From an uncultured Prevotella sp. (GTDB lineage: Bacteria; Bacteroidota; Bacteroidia; Bacteroidales; Bacteroidaceae): a stretch of DNA of 23,318 nt. Where the stretch lies: assembly GCA_905373605.1 (NCBI GenBank), contig CAJPTO010000020.1:1-23318 (forward strand), given 5' to 3'. This document shows positions 15,126 to 23,054 of this stretch, in pieces. The translations under genes and the position numbers were made by a program. Numbering within the stretch: the first letter of the stretch is position 1; each line of letters begins with the position of its first letter. The notes under the pieces are model-generated. The model ran no database searches and was not told the DNA's origin. It saw only the letters and a list, made by a program, of their open reading frames with translations.

Positions 15126-16421
15126 CTAGCTGTACTTCTTCGGATACCTCAATATGATGGCCAAGATGGTAACAAGGCCTATGGCAAAGGGATAATAGAG
15201 GTAAGGAACGATGTGCGCGGGATTTACCTTCGCCAAGCCAGCCGCCATGAGTAGTTGCGCTCCATATGGGATGATGCCCTGAATGCAGCACGACATGGTG
15301 TCGAGAATGCTCGCGCTCTTGCGGCTGTCTACGCCATAGCGTTGCGATATGTCTTTGGCAATGCCGCCCACAGTGAGTATGGCCACGGTGTTGTTTGCCG
15401 TACAAACATCCACCAGCGACACCAGCAAGGCAATCGTTCCTTCGGCACCACGCTTGCCATTGACGCGTGCAGTGAGTTTGTTGATTACATAATCCACACC
15501 GCCGTTCATGCGGATAATCTCCAGCAGCCCACCTGCCAGCATGGTGATGATGATGAGTTCGCCCATGCCGACAATGCCATCGCCCATCGAATGAAACCAC
15601 CCGAAGAGGTCGTAAGCACCATTCCAGATGCCAATGATGCCGGTCATGGCGATGCCGAGGGTAAGAACAGCCATCACATTCATGCCGAAAACGGCCGTTA
15701 CGATTACCAGCACGTAGGGCAATATGTTGAGATATTGTATGCTTTGAACCTCATGTGTGCTAGCCATGCCGAAACCCAAGAAGGTGTATACGCCAACAAT
15801 GGCAATGGCGGCAGGCAAAACGATGTGGATGTTTACAAGGAATTTGTCTTTCATCCGGCAGCCTTGGGTGTTGGTGGCGGCCACGGTGGTGTCGGAAATG
15901 AACGAGAGGTTGTCGCCAAAAAACGATCCGCCAACCACTATGCCTGCCATGAGGGGCATGCTAACGCCCGTGCTTTGGGCTATGCCGACGGCTATTGGGG
16001 TTAATGCGACAATGGTTCCCACACTCGTTCCGATGGATAGTGATATCAGACAAGCGGCTAGGAAGATGCCGGGAAACAACAGGTTGCCGGGCAAAGCGTT
16101 TAGCGTGAAGCCCACCATCGCATCGATGCTGCCCATTTCTTTGGCCGAACTGGCGAATGCACCCGCCAAAACGAAAATCCACAGCATCAGCATCATGTTG
16201 TTGGTGCTGGCACCTTTGCTGAAGATGTTAATGCGTTCGGCCAAGGGTTTGCCCCTCGATGTGGCTATTGCGTACATGCTAGATATCATGAAAGCCACCG
16301 TTATGGGTATTTTATAAAAGTCGCCGGCTACTATCGACGTGACTAGATACATCACGATGAACACGATGAACGGACTTAAAGCCAATAATCCTTTTTTGTT
16401 TGATATTTGGTGCATTTGCAT
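15126..16421 (-). CDS. NhaC-family Na+/H+ antiporter (putative)
   Basis: This 431-aa inner-membrane carrier has about eleven or twelve hydrophobic helices. The family core is SIGTSVGTIVALTPIAVGI followed by GGSFFGDNLSFISDTTVAA, the NhaC hallmark with acidic and polar residues in the ion path. A second conserved block, DVCTANNTVAILTVGGIAKD, lies in the C-terminal half. Related carriers also exchange malate/lactate or amino acids, so the true substrate is not certain. The start is ATG at 16421 (MQMHQIS); a second ATG two codons later is equally possible. It is followed after 6 nt by the 274-aa gene. The LacI-type regulator gene lies 135 bp upstream on the same strand and may or may not control it. 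Confidence 0.88.
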   Translation of the reverse strand: MQMHQISNKKGLLALSPFIVFIVMYLVTSIVAGDFYKIPITVAFMISSMYAIATSRGKPLAERINIFSKGASTNNMMLMLWIFVLAGAFASSAKEMGSIDAMVGFTLNALPGNLLFPGIFLAACLISLSIGTSVGTIVALTPIAVGIAQSTGVSMPLMAGIVVGGSFFGDNLSFISDTTVAATNTQGCRMKDKFLVNIHIVLPAAIAIVGVYTFLGFGMASTHEVQSIQYLNILPYVLVIVTAVFGMNVMAVLTLGIAMTGIIGIWNGAYDLFGWFHSMGDGIVGMGELIIITMLAGGLLEIIRMNGGVDYVINKLTARVNGKRGAEGTIALLVSLVDVCTANNTVAILTVGGIAKDISQRYGVDSRKSASILDTMSCCIQGIIPYGAQLLMAAGLAKVNPAHIVPYLYYPFAIGLVTILAIILRYPKKYS

Positions 16422-16556
16422 TTCTTTGGTTTGCGGGCCTCAAGCTAGGACAACGAAGGGGCATGGAGCGTCACGCTCATCCCTCTACAATCCTTTGACA
16501 GCTTGTTTACCCGACAATGATGTTGGTACGGCACTCCTTATCCTGGGCGTGTAGCG

Positions 16557-17621
16557 TTAAAGTTGTGTGCGCCGATAAAACGCCACATTCTCTTTGGTAA
16601 GCAGCTCAATGGGCATATAGTTGATTGGTGCCACTTGTTTCTTGAGCACAATAGACTGGAACAGCGTTTCAACACAGGCATAACCTTGCATGTAAGCGTG
16701 CTGAGCAATGAGAAACGAGATGCTGCCACGTTTAAGGCATTCGGCGTTTTTGCCTACCATATCATAACCCATTATCTGTATGTCGCGCCTGTTTGTTTGA
16801 AGCAGGAAGTCGCCAACGATATGTGCCTTTGAATTGAACGTGATGCAATGGTGAACTTGCGGGTTGTTGTTGAAGAACGCTTCCAGGATGTCGGCATACT
16901 TGTGCCTTCCTGTTTCCAAAGGCAGGTTCACATCAGTGATTTTTATGTGCGGAAAATGGTCGTGCATGTAGTTCTTAAAGCCCATTTCGCGGTTTTCTTG
17001 CTGCTTGCTCACCACTTTTCCGTCTTTGGTTTGCTTCACAATAACGATTTCTTCTTCGCCGTGAGCCACCATCATCAGCATCTTTGCCGCGAAATATCCA
17101 CTGGCCAACGAGTCTTGCCCGTAGAAAGAGAGGGGTTGAAGGTCGGGCAGATACGAGTCGAGCATCACGAAAGGGATGTGCCTTTCGTGCAGTTTGTCGG
17201 TGAACTGGCGAGTATATTCCAATTGCGAAGGCACCACTATCACCCCGTCGGGGCACAAGTCGAGGCATGCGTTGGCCTGCTCAACAAACGAATCGGCATT
17301 GAAGCGGTCGTAATATATTATCTTCGTGGTAACATGAAAGTCGCGCCTTGCCTCGGTAGCTTTCATCGCACCCTCTTCTATTTCCTCCCAATAGGCTTCC
17401 GATTCGTGCTGGGGAACAACGAGATAAAACGTATACGACTTGTTATAAGCCAAAGCACTGGCATACATGTTGGGTTGGTAGTTAATTTGTTCCAACACCT
17501 TTTCGACCTTTTCTCTAGCTACTTTCGATATGTTTGGCCGATTATGAAGCACCCTGTCTACCGTTCCAACCGATACACCGGCCATCTTTGCGATATCTTT
17601 TATCCTTATTTTGCTAATCAT
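16557..17621 (-). CDS. LacI-family transcriptional regulator
   Basis: The 354-aa DNA-binding repressor or activator has the N-terminal HTH IKDIAKMAGVSVGTVDRVLH (residues 7-26) with the hinge helix after RPNISKVAREKVEKV. A periplasmic-binding-protein-like sensor domain follows (about 55-330; YTFYLVVPQHES, DGVIVVPSQ, IQIMGYDMVGKN), of the sugar-binding type. The longer open frame begins at 17645, but that codon lies inside the predicted -7 box (17643-17650). I therefore choose the ATG at 17621 (MISKIRIKDIAK), which also matches the family N-terminus. Such regulators in Bacteroidota usually control sugar or sugar-acid catabolism. No such genes lie here, so the target and ligand are unknown; autoregulation is likely. 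Confidence 0.93.
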   Translation of the reverse strand: MISKIRIKDIAKMAGVSVGTVDRVLHNRPNISKVAREKVEKVLEQINYQPNMYASALAYNKSYTFYLVVPQHESEAYWEEIEEGAMKATEARRDFHVTTKIIYYDRFNADSFVEQANACLDLCPDGVIVVPSQLEYTRQFTDKLHERHIPFVMLDSYLPDLQPLSFYGQDSLASGYFAAKMLMMVAHGEEEIVIVKQTKDGKVVSKQQENREMGFKNYMHDHFPHIKITDVNLPLETGRHKYADILEAFFNNNPQVHHCITFNSKAHIVGDFLLQTNRRDIQIMGYDMVGKNAECLKRGSISFLIAQHAYMQGYACVETLFQSIVLKKQVAPINYMPIELLTKENVAFYRRTQL

Positions 17622-17642
17622 CTGATATGTTGTTATCGTAAG

Positions 17643-17674
17643 CAAAAATACAAAATATCTGTTTAACTCTCAAC
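17643..17674 (-). promoter_or_regulatory. Promoter of the LacI-family gene
   Basis: On the minus strand GTTG (17671-17674), a 3-of-4 match to TTTG, then 20 bp, then TATTTTTG (17643-17650). Transcription would begin near 17637, about 16 nt before the ATG at 17621. Confidence 0.6.
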
Positions 17675-17700
17675 TCAATATAAGTTTTTTAATTGTTGCA

Positions 17701-17715
17701 CGCGCAAAGTGCGCG
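17701..17715. promoter_or_regulatory. Perfect inverted repeat upstream of the LacI-family promoter
   Basis: CGCGCA-AAG-TGCGCG is a perfect 6-bp inverted repeat with a 3-bp centre, 26 bp upstream of the -33 element. It could be an operator, though LacI-family operators usually have a central CG without a spacer. The surrounding spacer (17646-17935) holds nothing else recognisable. Confidence 0.3.
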
Positions 17716-17935
17716 AGTAATGAATAAATATTTGGGAATTATAACCTTTTCACCCTTCTCATTTCATCAAAATGCTTTATGCAAACAAATTCATTTTCTC
17801 CAAAAATGGTGCAGGACAATCCATAAAAGCACCATTGTCGGCATGCTTTTCTCCCCCAAAGGGCTTACGCACTTGGGTTAAGTTAACACCATTTTGCGCA
17901 CATTTCACGCTGCTAGGCAGCATCAAGGCCATTTC

Positions 17936-18541
17936 CTAGCTTTTGTCCACATAGAGCGATGCCGCCCTAACCCGCGAGAGTGTCTCGGGAGTCATCTGCA
18001 AATAACTGGCCACATACACCAATGGCGCACGCAACACCACCTGCGGTGAAAGCTTGCAAAGCTTCAAATAGCGGTCTTGTGCCGTCTCGAAACGCAACAT
18101 GTCGGCATGCACCTGCGAGATGATGAGGCTTTCTTCCAATATCTTGCGGAAAAGGATTTGGATGTTCACATTGTGCAAGGCCACTTCTTCCAAACGGTGC
18201 TTGGGCAAGGCATAAATGAGCGTGGGTTCTAGTGCTTCTAGCTGCAAGCGTGTGGGTTTCTCCATGAAGAGGCTTTCGATACACATCACGATGCTGTGTT
18301 CAACGCCGATGTGTTCGGTAAGTTCCTTGCCGTTCTTGAAATAAAATTGGCGGGTAAGTCCGCGTTCGATGTAATAAATGTGTTCGCAAACGTCGCCCTC
18401 TTTGAGAATGACTTCCCCCTTCGCAAACTTCATCGGCACTAAGACGCTCTCAAGGATGTCTAGCTCATCGTGTGTCATGGTGCTGTACTTGCGCGCCAAT
18501 TCGCGAGCGATGTCGCGTGTTGTGTTGTTGAGTTCTTTCAT
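17936..18541 (-). CDS. Crp/Fnr-family transcriptional regulator
   Basis: The 201-aa protein has an N-terminal cyclic-nucleotide-binding-like beta barrel (about 22-120; FAKGEVILKEGDVCEHIYYI and ERGLTRQFY) and a C-terminal helix-turn-helix (about 155-195; ASYLQMTPETLSRVRAAS) of the Crp_2 type. The cAMP-binding RxS signature of E. coli CRP is not evident, so cAMP may not be the ligand. There are no cysteines arranged for an FNR-type iron-sulfur cluster. Its start lies 33 bp after the lepA stop on the same strand. Unusually for this phylum it has a good Shine-Dalgarno sequence (AAAGGAG, about 9 nt ahead of the ATG). It may be co-transcribed with lepA. The targets are unknown. Confidence 0.88.
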   Translation of the reverse strand: MKELNNTTRDIARELARKYSTMTHDELDILESVLVPMKFAKGEVILKEGDVCEHIYYIERGLTRQFYFKNGKELTEHIGVEHSIVMCIESLFMEKPTRLQLEALEPTLIYALPKHRLEEVALHNVNIQILFRKILEESLIISQVHADMLRFETAQDRYLKLCKLSPQVVLRAPLVYVASYLQMTPETLSRVRAASLYVDKS

Positions 18542-18574
18542 GTCTCCACTCCTTTCTTCTCTCTTACAAACAAG

Positions 18575-20356
18575 TTAGTCGAGTTTCAGCACGGCCAAGA
18601 AGGCTTTTTGCGGCACTTCAACGTTTCCTATCTGTTTCATGCGTTTTTTTCCTTTCTTCTGTTTCTCCAAGAGTTTTCGTTTTCGGCTCACATCGCCACC
18701 ATAACATTTGGCCGTCACGTCTTTTCTCACACACTTCACCGTTTCCCTTGCCACGATTTTCGCGCCGATAGCTGCTTGTATGGCAATGTCGAACTGCTGT
18801 CGGGGGATGAGTTCTTTCAGTTTCTCGCACATGCGGCGGCCAAAGGTCGTGGCATTGTCAAAGTGGGTGAGGGTTGACAAGGCATCTACGGCCTCACCAT
18901 TCAACAAAATGTCGAGTTTCACCAAGCGTGAGGGCCTGAAACTGTCAATATGGTAGTCGAACGAGGCGTAACCCTTTGAGATGGATTTCAGCTTATCGTA
19001 GAAGTCGATAACGATTTCGCCCAGCGGCAGCATGAAATGTAGCTCCACGCGATTGCCACTTACGTACTCTTGATTGATGAGTTCGCCGCGCTTGTCCATG
19101 CAAAGCTTCATGATGGGGCCGATAAAGTTGACATTGGTGATGATAGATGCCCTGATGTAGGGTTCTTCTATGTGGTCTATCAGCGTGGGGTCGGGCAGTC
19201 CCGAGGGGTTATGCACCTCGCGTTCGTTGCCCATCTTGTCGTAAACCATGTACGAAACGTTGGGCACTGTGGTGATAACGTCCATGTTAAACTCGCGGTC
19301 GAGCCGCTCTTGCACAATCTCCATGTGCAGCAACCCCAAGAAACCACACCTGAAACCGAAGCCCAAAGCCACCGACGACTCGGGCGAGAACGTAAGCGAA
19401 GCATCGTTCAGTTGCAGTTTTTCGAGCGAAGCACGCAGGTTTTCGTATTCGGAAGGATCTATTGGATAAACACCTGCAAACACCATTGGCTTCACTTCTT
19501 GAAATCCTTCTATGGCCGAGAGGCAAGGTTTGTCGCGATGGGTGATGGTATCTCCCACCTTCACTTCCTTTGCATCCTTAATGCCGCTGATGATATAGCC
19601 CACTTCGCCCGTTCGCAGCTCTTGTTTTGGCACCATGTCCATTTTAAGCACGCCCACTTCGTCGGCCACATATTCCATGCCCGTGTTGAAAAATTTCACA
19701 TTGTCGCCCTTCCTTATCACGCCATTAAGCACCTTGAAATAGGCGATGATGCCGCGGAAGGAATTAAACACCGAGTCGAAAATCAGTGCTTGCAGCGGTT
19801 CGCTGTCGCTTCCCGTAGGATGTGGCACCCTTTCCACAACGGCATTGAGGATGTTTTCAACCCCTTCGCCGGTTTTTCCTGAAGCCCGAATGATGTCGGC
19901 CTTGTCGCAGCCCAGAAGTTCCACAATTTCGTCTTCCACTTCTTCTGGCATCGCGCTAGGCATGTCCACCTTATTGATAACGGGTATAATCTCCAAGTTG
20001 TGTTCAATGGCCATGTAGAGGTTGGAAATGGTTTGTGCCTGCACGCCTTGTGTGGCATCTACCACAAGCAAAGCCCCTTCGCAGGCGGCAATGCTTCGCG
20101 AGACCTCATAAGAAAAGTCCACATGCCCCGGGGTATCAATGAGGTTTAGCACATACTTTTGCCCCTCATGCTGGTATTCCATCTGTATGGCGTGGCTCTT
20201 AATGGTTATGCCGCGCTCTTTCTCCAAGTCCATATCGTCGAGCATTTGCCCGCCAGTAACTTGGATGGTCTTGGTAAATTCCAACATTCGGTCGGCCAAA
20301 GTAGACTTCCCGTGGTCAATGTGTGCAATGATGCAGAAGTTTCTTATGTGGTTCAT
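18575..20356 (-). CDS. lepA: Elongation factor 4 (ribosome back-translocase GTPase)
   Basis: The 593-aa translational GTPase acts on ribosomes during stalled or faulty translocation. G1 is AHIDHGKS (11-18), the switch I region contains RGITIKS (48-54), G3 is DTPGH (74-78) and G4 is NKVD (127-130). The LepA-specific C-terminal domain is present, with LPLGEIVIDFYDKLKSISKG and YASFDYHIDSFRPS, and the tail includes KRKLLEKQKKGKKRMK. The length matches the family (about 595-600 aa). It is transcribed divergently from a small lipoprotein gene. A -7 box (TATCTTTG) lies at 20385-20392 on the minus strand, about 29 nt ahead of the ATG. Confidence 0.98.
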   Translation of the reverse strand: MNHIRNFCIIAHIDHGKSTLADRMLEFTKTIQVTGGQMLDDMDLEKERGITIKSHAIQMEYQHEGQKYVLNLIDTPGHVDFSYEVSRSIAACEGALLVVDATQGVQAQTISNLYMAIEHNLEIIPVINKVDMPSAMPEEVEDEIVELLGCDKADIIRASGKTGEGVENILNAVVERVPHPTGSDSEPLQALIFDSVFNSFRGIIAYFKVLNGVIRKGDNVKFFNTGMEYVADEVGVLKMDMVPKQELRTGEVGYIISGIKDAKEVKVGDTITHRDKPCLSAIEGFQEVKPMVFAGVYPIDPSEYENLRASLEKLQLNDASLTFSPESSVALGFGFRCGFLGLLHMEIVQERLDREFNMDVITTVPNVSYMVYDKMGNEREVHNPSGLPDPTLIDHIEEPYIRASIITNVNFIGPIMKLCMDKRGELINQEYVSGNRVELHFMLPLGEIVIDFYDKLKSISKGYASFDYHIDSFRPSRLVKLDILLNGEAVDALSTLTHFDNATTFGRRMCEKLKELIPRQQFDIAIQAAIGAKIVARETVKCVRKDVTAKCYGGDVSRKRKLLEKQKKGKKRMKQIGNVEVPQKAFLAVLKLD

Positions 20357-20384
20357 TCAGAAAAATACGATTTATTTTTAACGG

Positions 20385-20392
20385 CAAAGATA
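20385..20392 (-). promoter_or_regulatory. -7 promoter box for lepA
   Basis: TATCTTTG on the minus strand is a full match to TAnnTTTG. A TTTG element at the standard distance is not seen. Confidence 0.5.
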
Positions 20393-20446
20393 AGTATTTT
20401 TATTGGTATTTTGGCGTTAAGCACTAGATTTTTGCCAAATAATGGC

Positions 20447-20454
20447 TACCTTTG
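20447..20454 (+). promoter_or_regulatory. -7 promoter box for the small lipoprotein gene
   Basis: TACCTTTG matches TAnnTTTG exactly, 16 nt ahead of the ATG at 20471. The TTTG at 20431-20434 is only 12 bp away, shorter than the usual 19-21, so the -33 element is uncertain. Confidence 0.5.
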
Positions 20455-20470
20455 TACAAAACTAAAAACA

Positions 20471-20863
20471 ATGAGAAAGATAAGCATCTTATTCTTGGGT
20501 GCGGTGTTTTTCACCGCTTGTCACGAAAGTTTGGAAAAAAGAGCGCAGAGGGAGGCGAAGGAATACACGGCCAAGTATTGTCCTACGCCCCCCAACAACT
20601 ATACGCGCACAGACAGTGTGGTGTTTTACCCCGAAACAAAAACCTATCACTACTATTGTTCGTTTGTAGACAAGATGGACGATGCCGAAATTATCGAGAA
20701 GAACAGGCAACTCATCGACGACATGTTGCTCAAATCGATTATCGAATCCACGGATTTGAAACCTTATAAAGATGCCGGTTTCACATTCGCCTATACTTGC
20801 CACTCGGGCAAAGAGCCACAAAAGGTGTTGTTTGAAGCAAAATACACCAAGAAACGCTATTAA
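20471..20863 (+). CDS. Small putative lipoprotein (130 aa)
   Basis: The ATG at 20471 gives MRKISILFLGAVFFTAC, a type II signal peptide with lipobox FTAC (Cys17), so the mature protein is likely lipid-anchored in the envelope. A longer open frame from 20159 runs through the divergent lepA gene and is rejected. The mature part is hydrophilic (TKTYHYYCSFVDKMDDAEI and AGFTFAYTCHSGKEPQKVLF) with two further cysteines and no domain I recognise. Its alternating strands suggest a small beta-rich fold. It stands alone between lepA and the porin gene, with its own -7 box. The function is unknown. Confidence 0.8.
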   Translation: MRKISILFLGAVFFTACHESLEKRAQREAKEYTAKYCPTPPNNYTRTDSVVFYPETKTYHYYCSFVDKMDDAEIIEKNRQLIDDMLLKSIIESTDLKPYKDAGFTFAYTCHSGKEPQKVLFEAKYTKKRY

Positions 20864-21043
20864 CATTTGCTCCGTATTTACCATTCCGACATCTGGTATT
20901 ACAATCAGTTTAGCTATTTGCATCGGCACATGGCAAGGCTAAATGATGCATATTGCAGGGCTAAATGATACAAATAGCATTTTCCCACTCATCAACTTGC
21001 AAACTATTGTAACCCGTTTTTGTGGAGCAAGAAAACACAAAAA

Positions 21044-21072
21044 GCCCCGACGTTCTTTGCGAATGTCGGGGC
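21044..21072. terminator. Terminator downstream of the OmpA-family gene
   Basis: GCCCCGACGTTC (21044-21055) pairs with GAATGTCGGGGC (21061-21072), a 12-bp stem with one G-T pair and a 5-nt loop. On the minus strand it is followed by TTTTTGTGTTTTC, the tail expected after the porin gene. It could also stop the lipoprotein transcript on the plus strand. Confidence 0.85.
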
Positions 21073-21101
21073 CTTATTTATTGTATGACCTCTAACGAAT
21101 A

Positions 21102-22253
21102 TTATTCACCTTTGGTGCTGTCGTTGAAAGTAGCAACACGGTTGAACGAAACCTCTTCGAACAGCGTGTCTGTTACACCCATACCCTTGGTGGTAAGGCG
21201 GCTAGCAGCAATCTTATACTTCTTCACAAGTGCATCCTTAACGGCTTGTGCACGAGCGTTAGAAAGCTTTTGGTTAAGCTCTGCGCTACCTTCGGGCGAA
21301 GCATAACCACGAATTTCAACCTTAGCATCGGGATGATTACGCATGTAAGAAGCGATGAGTTCCAGCGGAGCATACTGTGCAGGGTCGATAACCGACTTGC
21401 CTTGACGGAAGAGAACGGTGGGTTGGAGGTTGGTAACCGTTTCCGATTTCACGTTCTTAACGATGGTCTTAGGCTGCTTGTTGCAGTCGTCGAGAGCCTT
21501 TTGCAGGTCGGCAATTTGGCGTTCGTTCTCTGCCAAGCGGCTGTCTTTGTTGCTCAAGTCGCCACGAAGGCTGTTGATTTGTGCATTAAGACCGTCAATT
21601 TCGCTTTGGTCACGAAGCTGTGCAACAGCAAAGTTGTGTGTGCCATTCGATGTTTTGAAGCGATAAACCAAACCGGCGTTCAGCTGAACACGCGATCTGT
21701 TGATGTTATATTCCAAACCATCGTAGCCACCACCATTAATAGCGTGGTAAATGGCGGGTTCTACGTAGAATTGGAATTGCTTGCTAGAACCGAAGTTCAA
21801 AGCCAAGTCGATGGCTGCCTTAGAAGTAAGGGCATTAACATTCTCCCATCCACGGCTGTTGAACGAGCGTTCCCAGCCAAAACCATACAAACCGATTACC
21901 TCGAACGTGCGAGGCTCGCCTTTGTAACCGCCAAACCAGTTGCTGAAGTTGATGGTTCCCAAAGCAGAAACGTTGATAAAGCGTACAGCTGTGCCGTTTG
22001 AGTAGCCAGGCTTGTTAGAAAAATAAGCGTTACCGTCTACTGCCATACCGAAAACAGGTGTGAAATAGCGGCCAATACGCAAACCAGCGTTGGGGTTGAG
22101 GTTTTTCATCCAGCTATAACCCGTTGTTTGGGTTGTTACGCCACCATTAATGCCGATGTAGAAGTTGTCGAAAGTCTTGCTTTCGGTCACTGTTTGCGCG
22201 GAAACAGTAGCTGCCAAAGAAGCGGCAGCGAAAAGTGTAAATAACTTTTTCAT
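21102..22253 (-). CDS. OmpA-family outer membrane porin/anchor
   Basis: The 383-aa envelope protein has an N-terminal signal peptide (about 1-19, ending SAQ), a beta-barrel of roughly 200 residues (FYIGINGGV; LNAGLVYRFK), then a short coiled coil (about residues 215-250; SLRGDLSNKDSRLAENERQI) and a C-terminal OmpA-like domain (VEIRGYASPEGSAELNQKLS and NARAQAVKDAL). The C-terminal domain normally ties the outer membrane to peptidoglycan. Here the usual GHTD is GYASPEG, so the Asp that contacts diaminopimelate in classic OmpA domains is absent, while the RA Arg is kept. This is common among Bacteroidales OmpA proteins. The strong promoter (22303-22334) and terminator suggest a highly expressed single-gene unit. 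Confidence 0.93.
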   Translation of the reverse strand: MKKLFTLFAAASLAATVSAQTVTESKTFDNFYIGINGGVTTQTTGYSWMKNLNPNAGLRIGRYFTPVFGMAVDGNAYFSNKPGYSNGTAVRFINVSALGTINFSNWFGGYKGEPRTFEVIGLYGFGWERSFNSRGWENVNALTSKAAIDLALNFGSSKQFQFYVEPAIYHAINGGGYDGLEYNINRSRVQLNAGLVYRFKTSNGTHNFAVAQLRDQSEIDGLNAQINSLRGDLSNKDSRLAENERQIADLQKALDDCNKQPKTIVKNVKSETVTNLQPTVLFRQGKSVIDPAQYAPLELIASYMRNHPDAKVEIRGYASPEGSAELNQKLSNARAQAVKDALVKKYKIAASRLTTKGMGVTDTLFEEVSFNRVATFNDSTKGE

Positions 22254-22302
22254 TCCTGAATAATTAAATTTGACTTCGTTTTTATTTCAATCTAAACTGT
22301 TG

Positions 22303-22334
22303 CAAAGGAAAAGAAAAAAGCTGTAAGAACCAAA
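22303..22334 (-). promoter_or_regulatory. Promoter of the OmpA-family gene
   Basis: On the minus strand TTTG (22331-22334), 20 bp, then TTCCTTTG (22303-22310), a match to TAnnTTTG in all but one position. The leader to the ATG at 22253 is about 45 nt. Confidence 0.7.
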
Positions 22335-22458
22335 TTAATCATCAAAAAAGATGCGTTTTGGTCTTTAAATCCATCAAATTAGTATGAAAATTGAACAAAA
22401 ACGCAGCTTTTAACTGAAAAAAAACAGCACTTTTAAACGTCCTCTTTCGGCTTTTTTG

Positions 22459-22466
22459 TAACTTCG
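22459..22466 (+). promoter_or_regulatory. Possible -7 box immediately upstream of cobU
   Basis: TAACTTCG differs from TAnnTTTG at one position and lies only 4 nt before the ATG at 22471. No TTTG stands at the expected -33 distance. Confidence 0.35.
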
Positions 22467-22470
22467 CATC

Positions 22471-22998
22471 ATGAAGAAAATCATCCTTATCACGGGCGGT
22501 CAACGCTCGGGCAAAAGCATGATGGCCGAGCGAATGGCACTAAGCATGTCGCCTAATCCCGTTTATTTGGCCACAGCGCACGCATGGGACGAGGAGTTCA
22601 AGCAGCGAATTGCTCGCCATCAAGAACGTCGCGGCCCATGCTGGACCAACATCGAAGAAGAAAAAACGCTTAGCCGACACTCCTTATATAATAAGGTGGT
22701 GGTGGTGGATTGCATCACATTATGGTGCACTAACTTCTTTTACGATGCCAGCAATGCCCCCGACGAATTGCCCGATGTGGATAAGACCTTGGAAATGTTG
22801 CAGACCGAGTTTGACAAGCTTACCAACCAAGAAGCCACATTCATCTTCGTAACCAACGAGATTGGCAGCGGAGGGGTGAGCAACAGCGCACTGCAACGCC
22901 GCTTCACCGACCTGCAAGGATGGATGAATCAATATGTAGCCGCCAAGGCTGATGAGGTTTACCTCATGGTTAGCGGCATACCCGTGAAGATTAAGTAA
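22471..22998 (+). CDS. cobU: Adenosylcobinamide kinase / adenosylcobinamide-phosphate guanylyltransferase
   Basis: This 175-aa bifunctional cytoplasmic enzyme phosphorylates adenosylcobinamide and then attaches GMP to give adenosylcobinamide-GDP, for cobalamin nucleotide-loop assembly. The P-loop GGQRSGKS is at 9-16. His50 in RIARHQERRG is the likely guanylylated residue. VVVDCITLWCTNFF and FVTNEIGSGGVS are conserved family blocks. The length is typical. It is followed after 56 bp by cobT, the next step of the pathway. I saw no cobalamin riboswitch in the 217 bp upstream. Confidence 0.95.
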   Translation: MKKIILITGGQRSGKSMMAERMALSMSPNPVYLATAHAWDEEFKQRIARHQERRGPCWTNIEEEKTLSRHSLYNKVVVVDCITLWCTNFFYDASNAPDELPDVDKTLEMLQTEFDKLTNQEATFIFVTNEIGSGGVSNSALQRRFTDLQGWMNQYVAAKADEVYLMVSGIPVKIK

Positions 22999-23054
22999 CA
23001 CAAAGGGGCTTAAAACCATACACAGTTCCCCCTTAAACATTTTGCATAAGGCCA

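Noticed and set aside
17693..17881. 62-aa plus-strand frame in the LacI/Crp spacer
   Set aside because: No start signal, no motif and no promoter; it overlaps the inverted repeat.
19070..19882. 270-aa frame antisense to lepA
   Set aside because: It is His/Val-rich shadow translation opposite highly conserved lepA codons.
20159..20470. Upstream extension of the small lipoprotein gene
   Set aside because: It is antisense to lepA and would destroy the type II signal peptide that begins at 20471.
22254..22470. Cobalamin riboswitch upstream of cobU
   Set aside because: I could not find a B12-box-like sequence or a suitable fold, and the promoter box is only 4 nt from the ATG, leaving no room for a leader.
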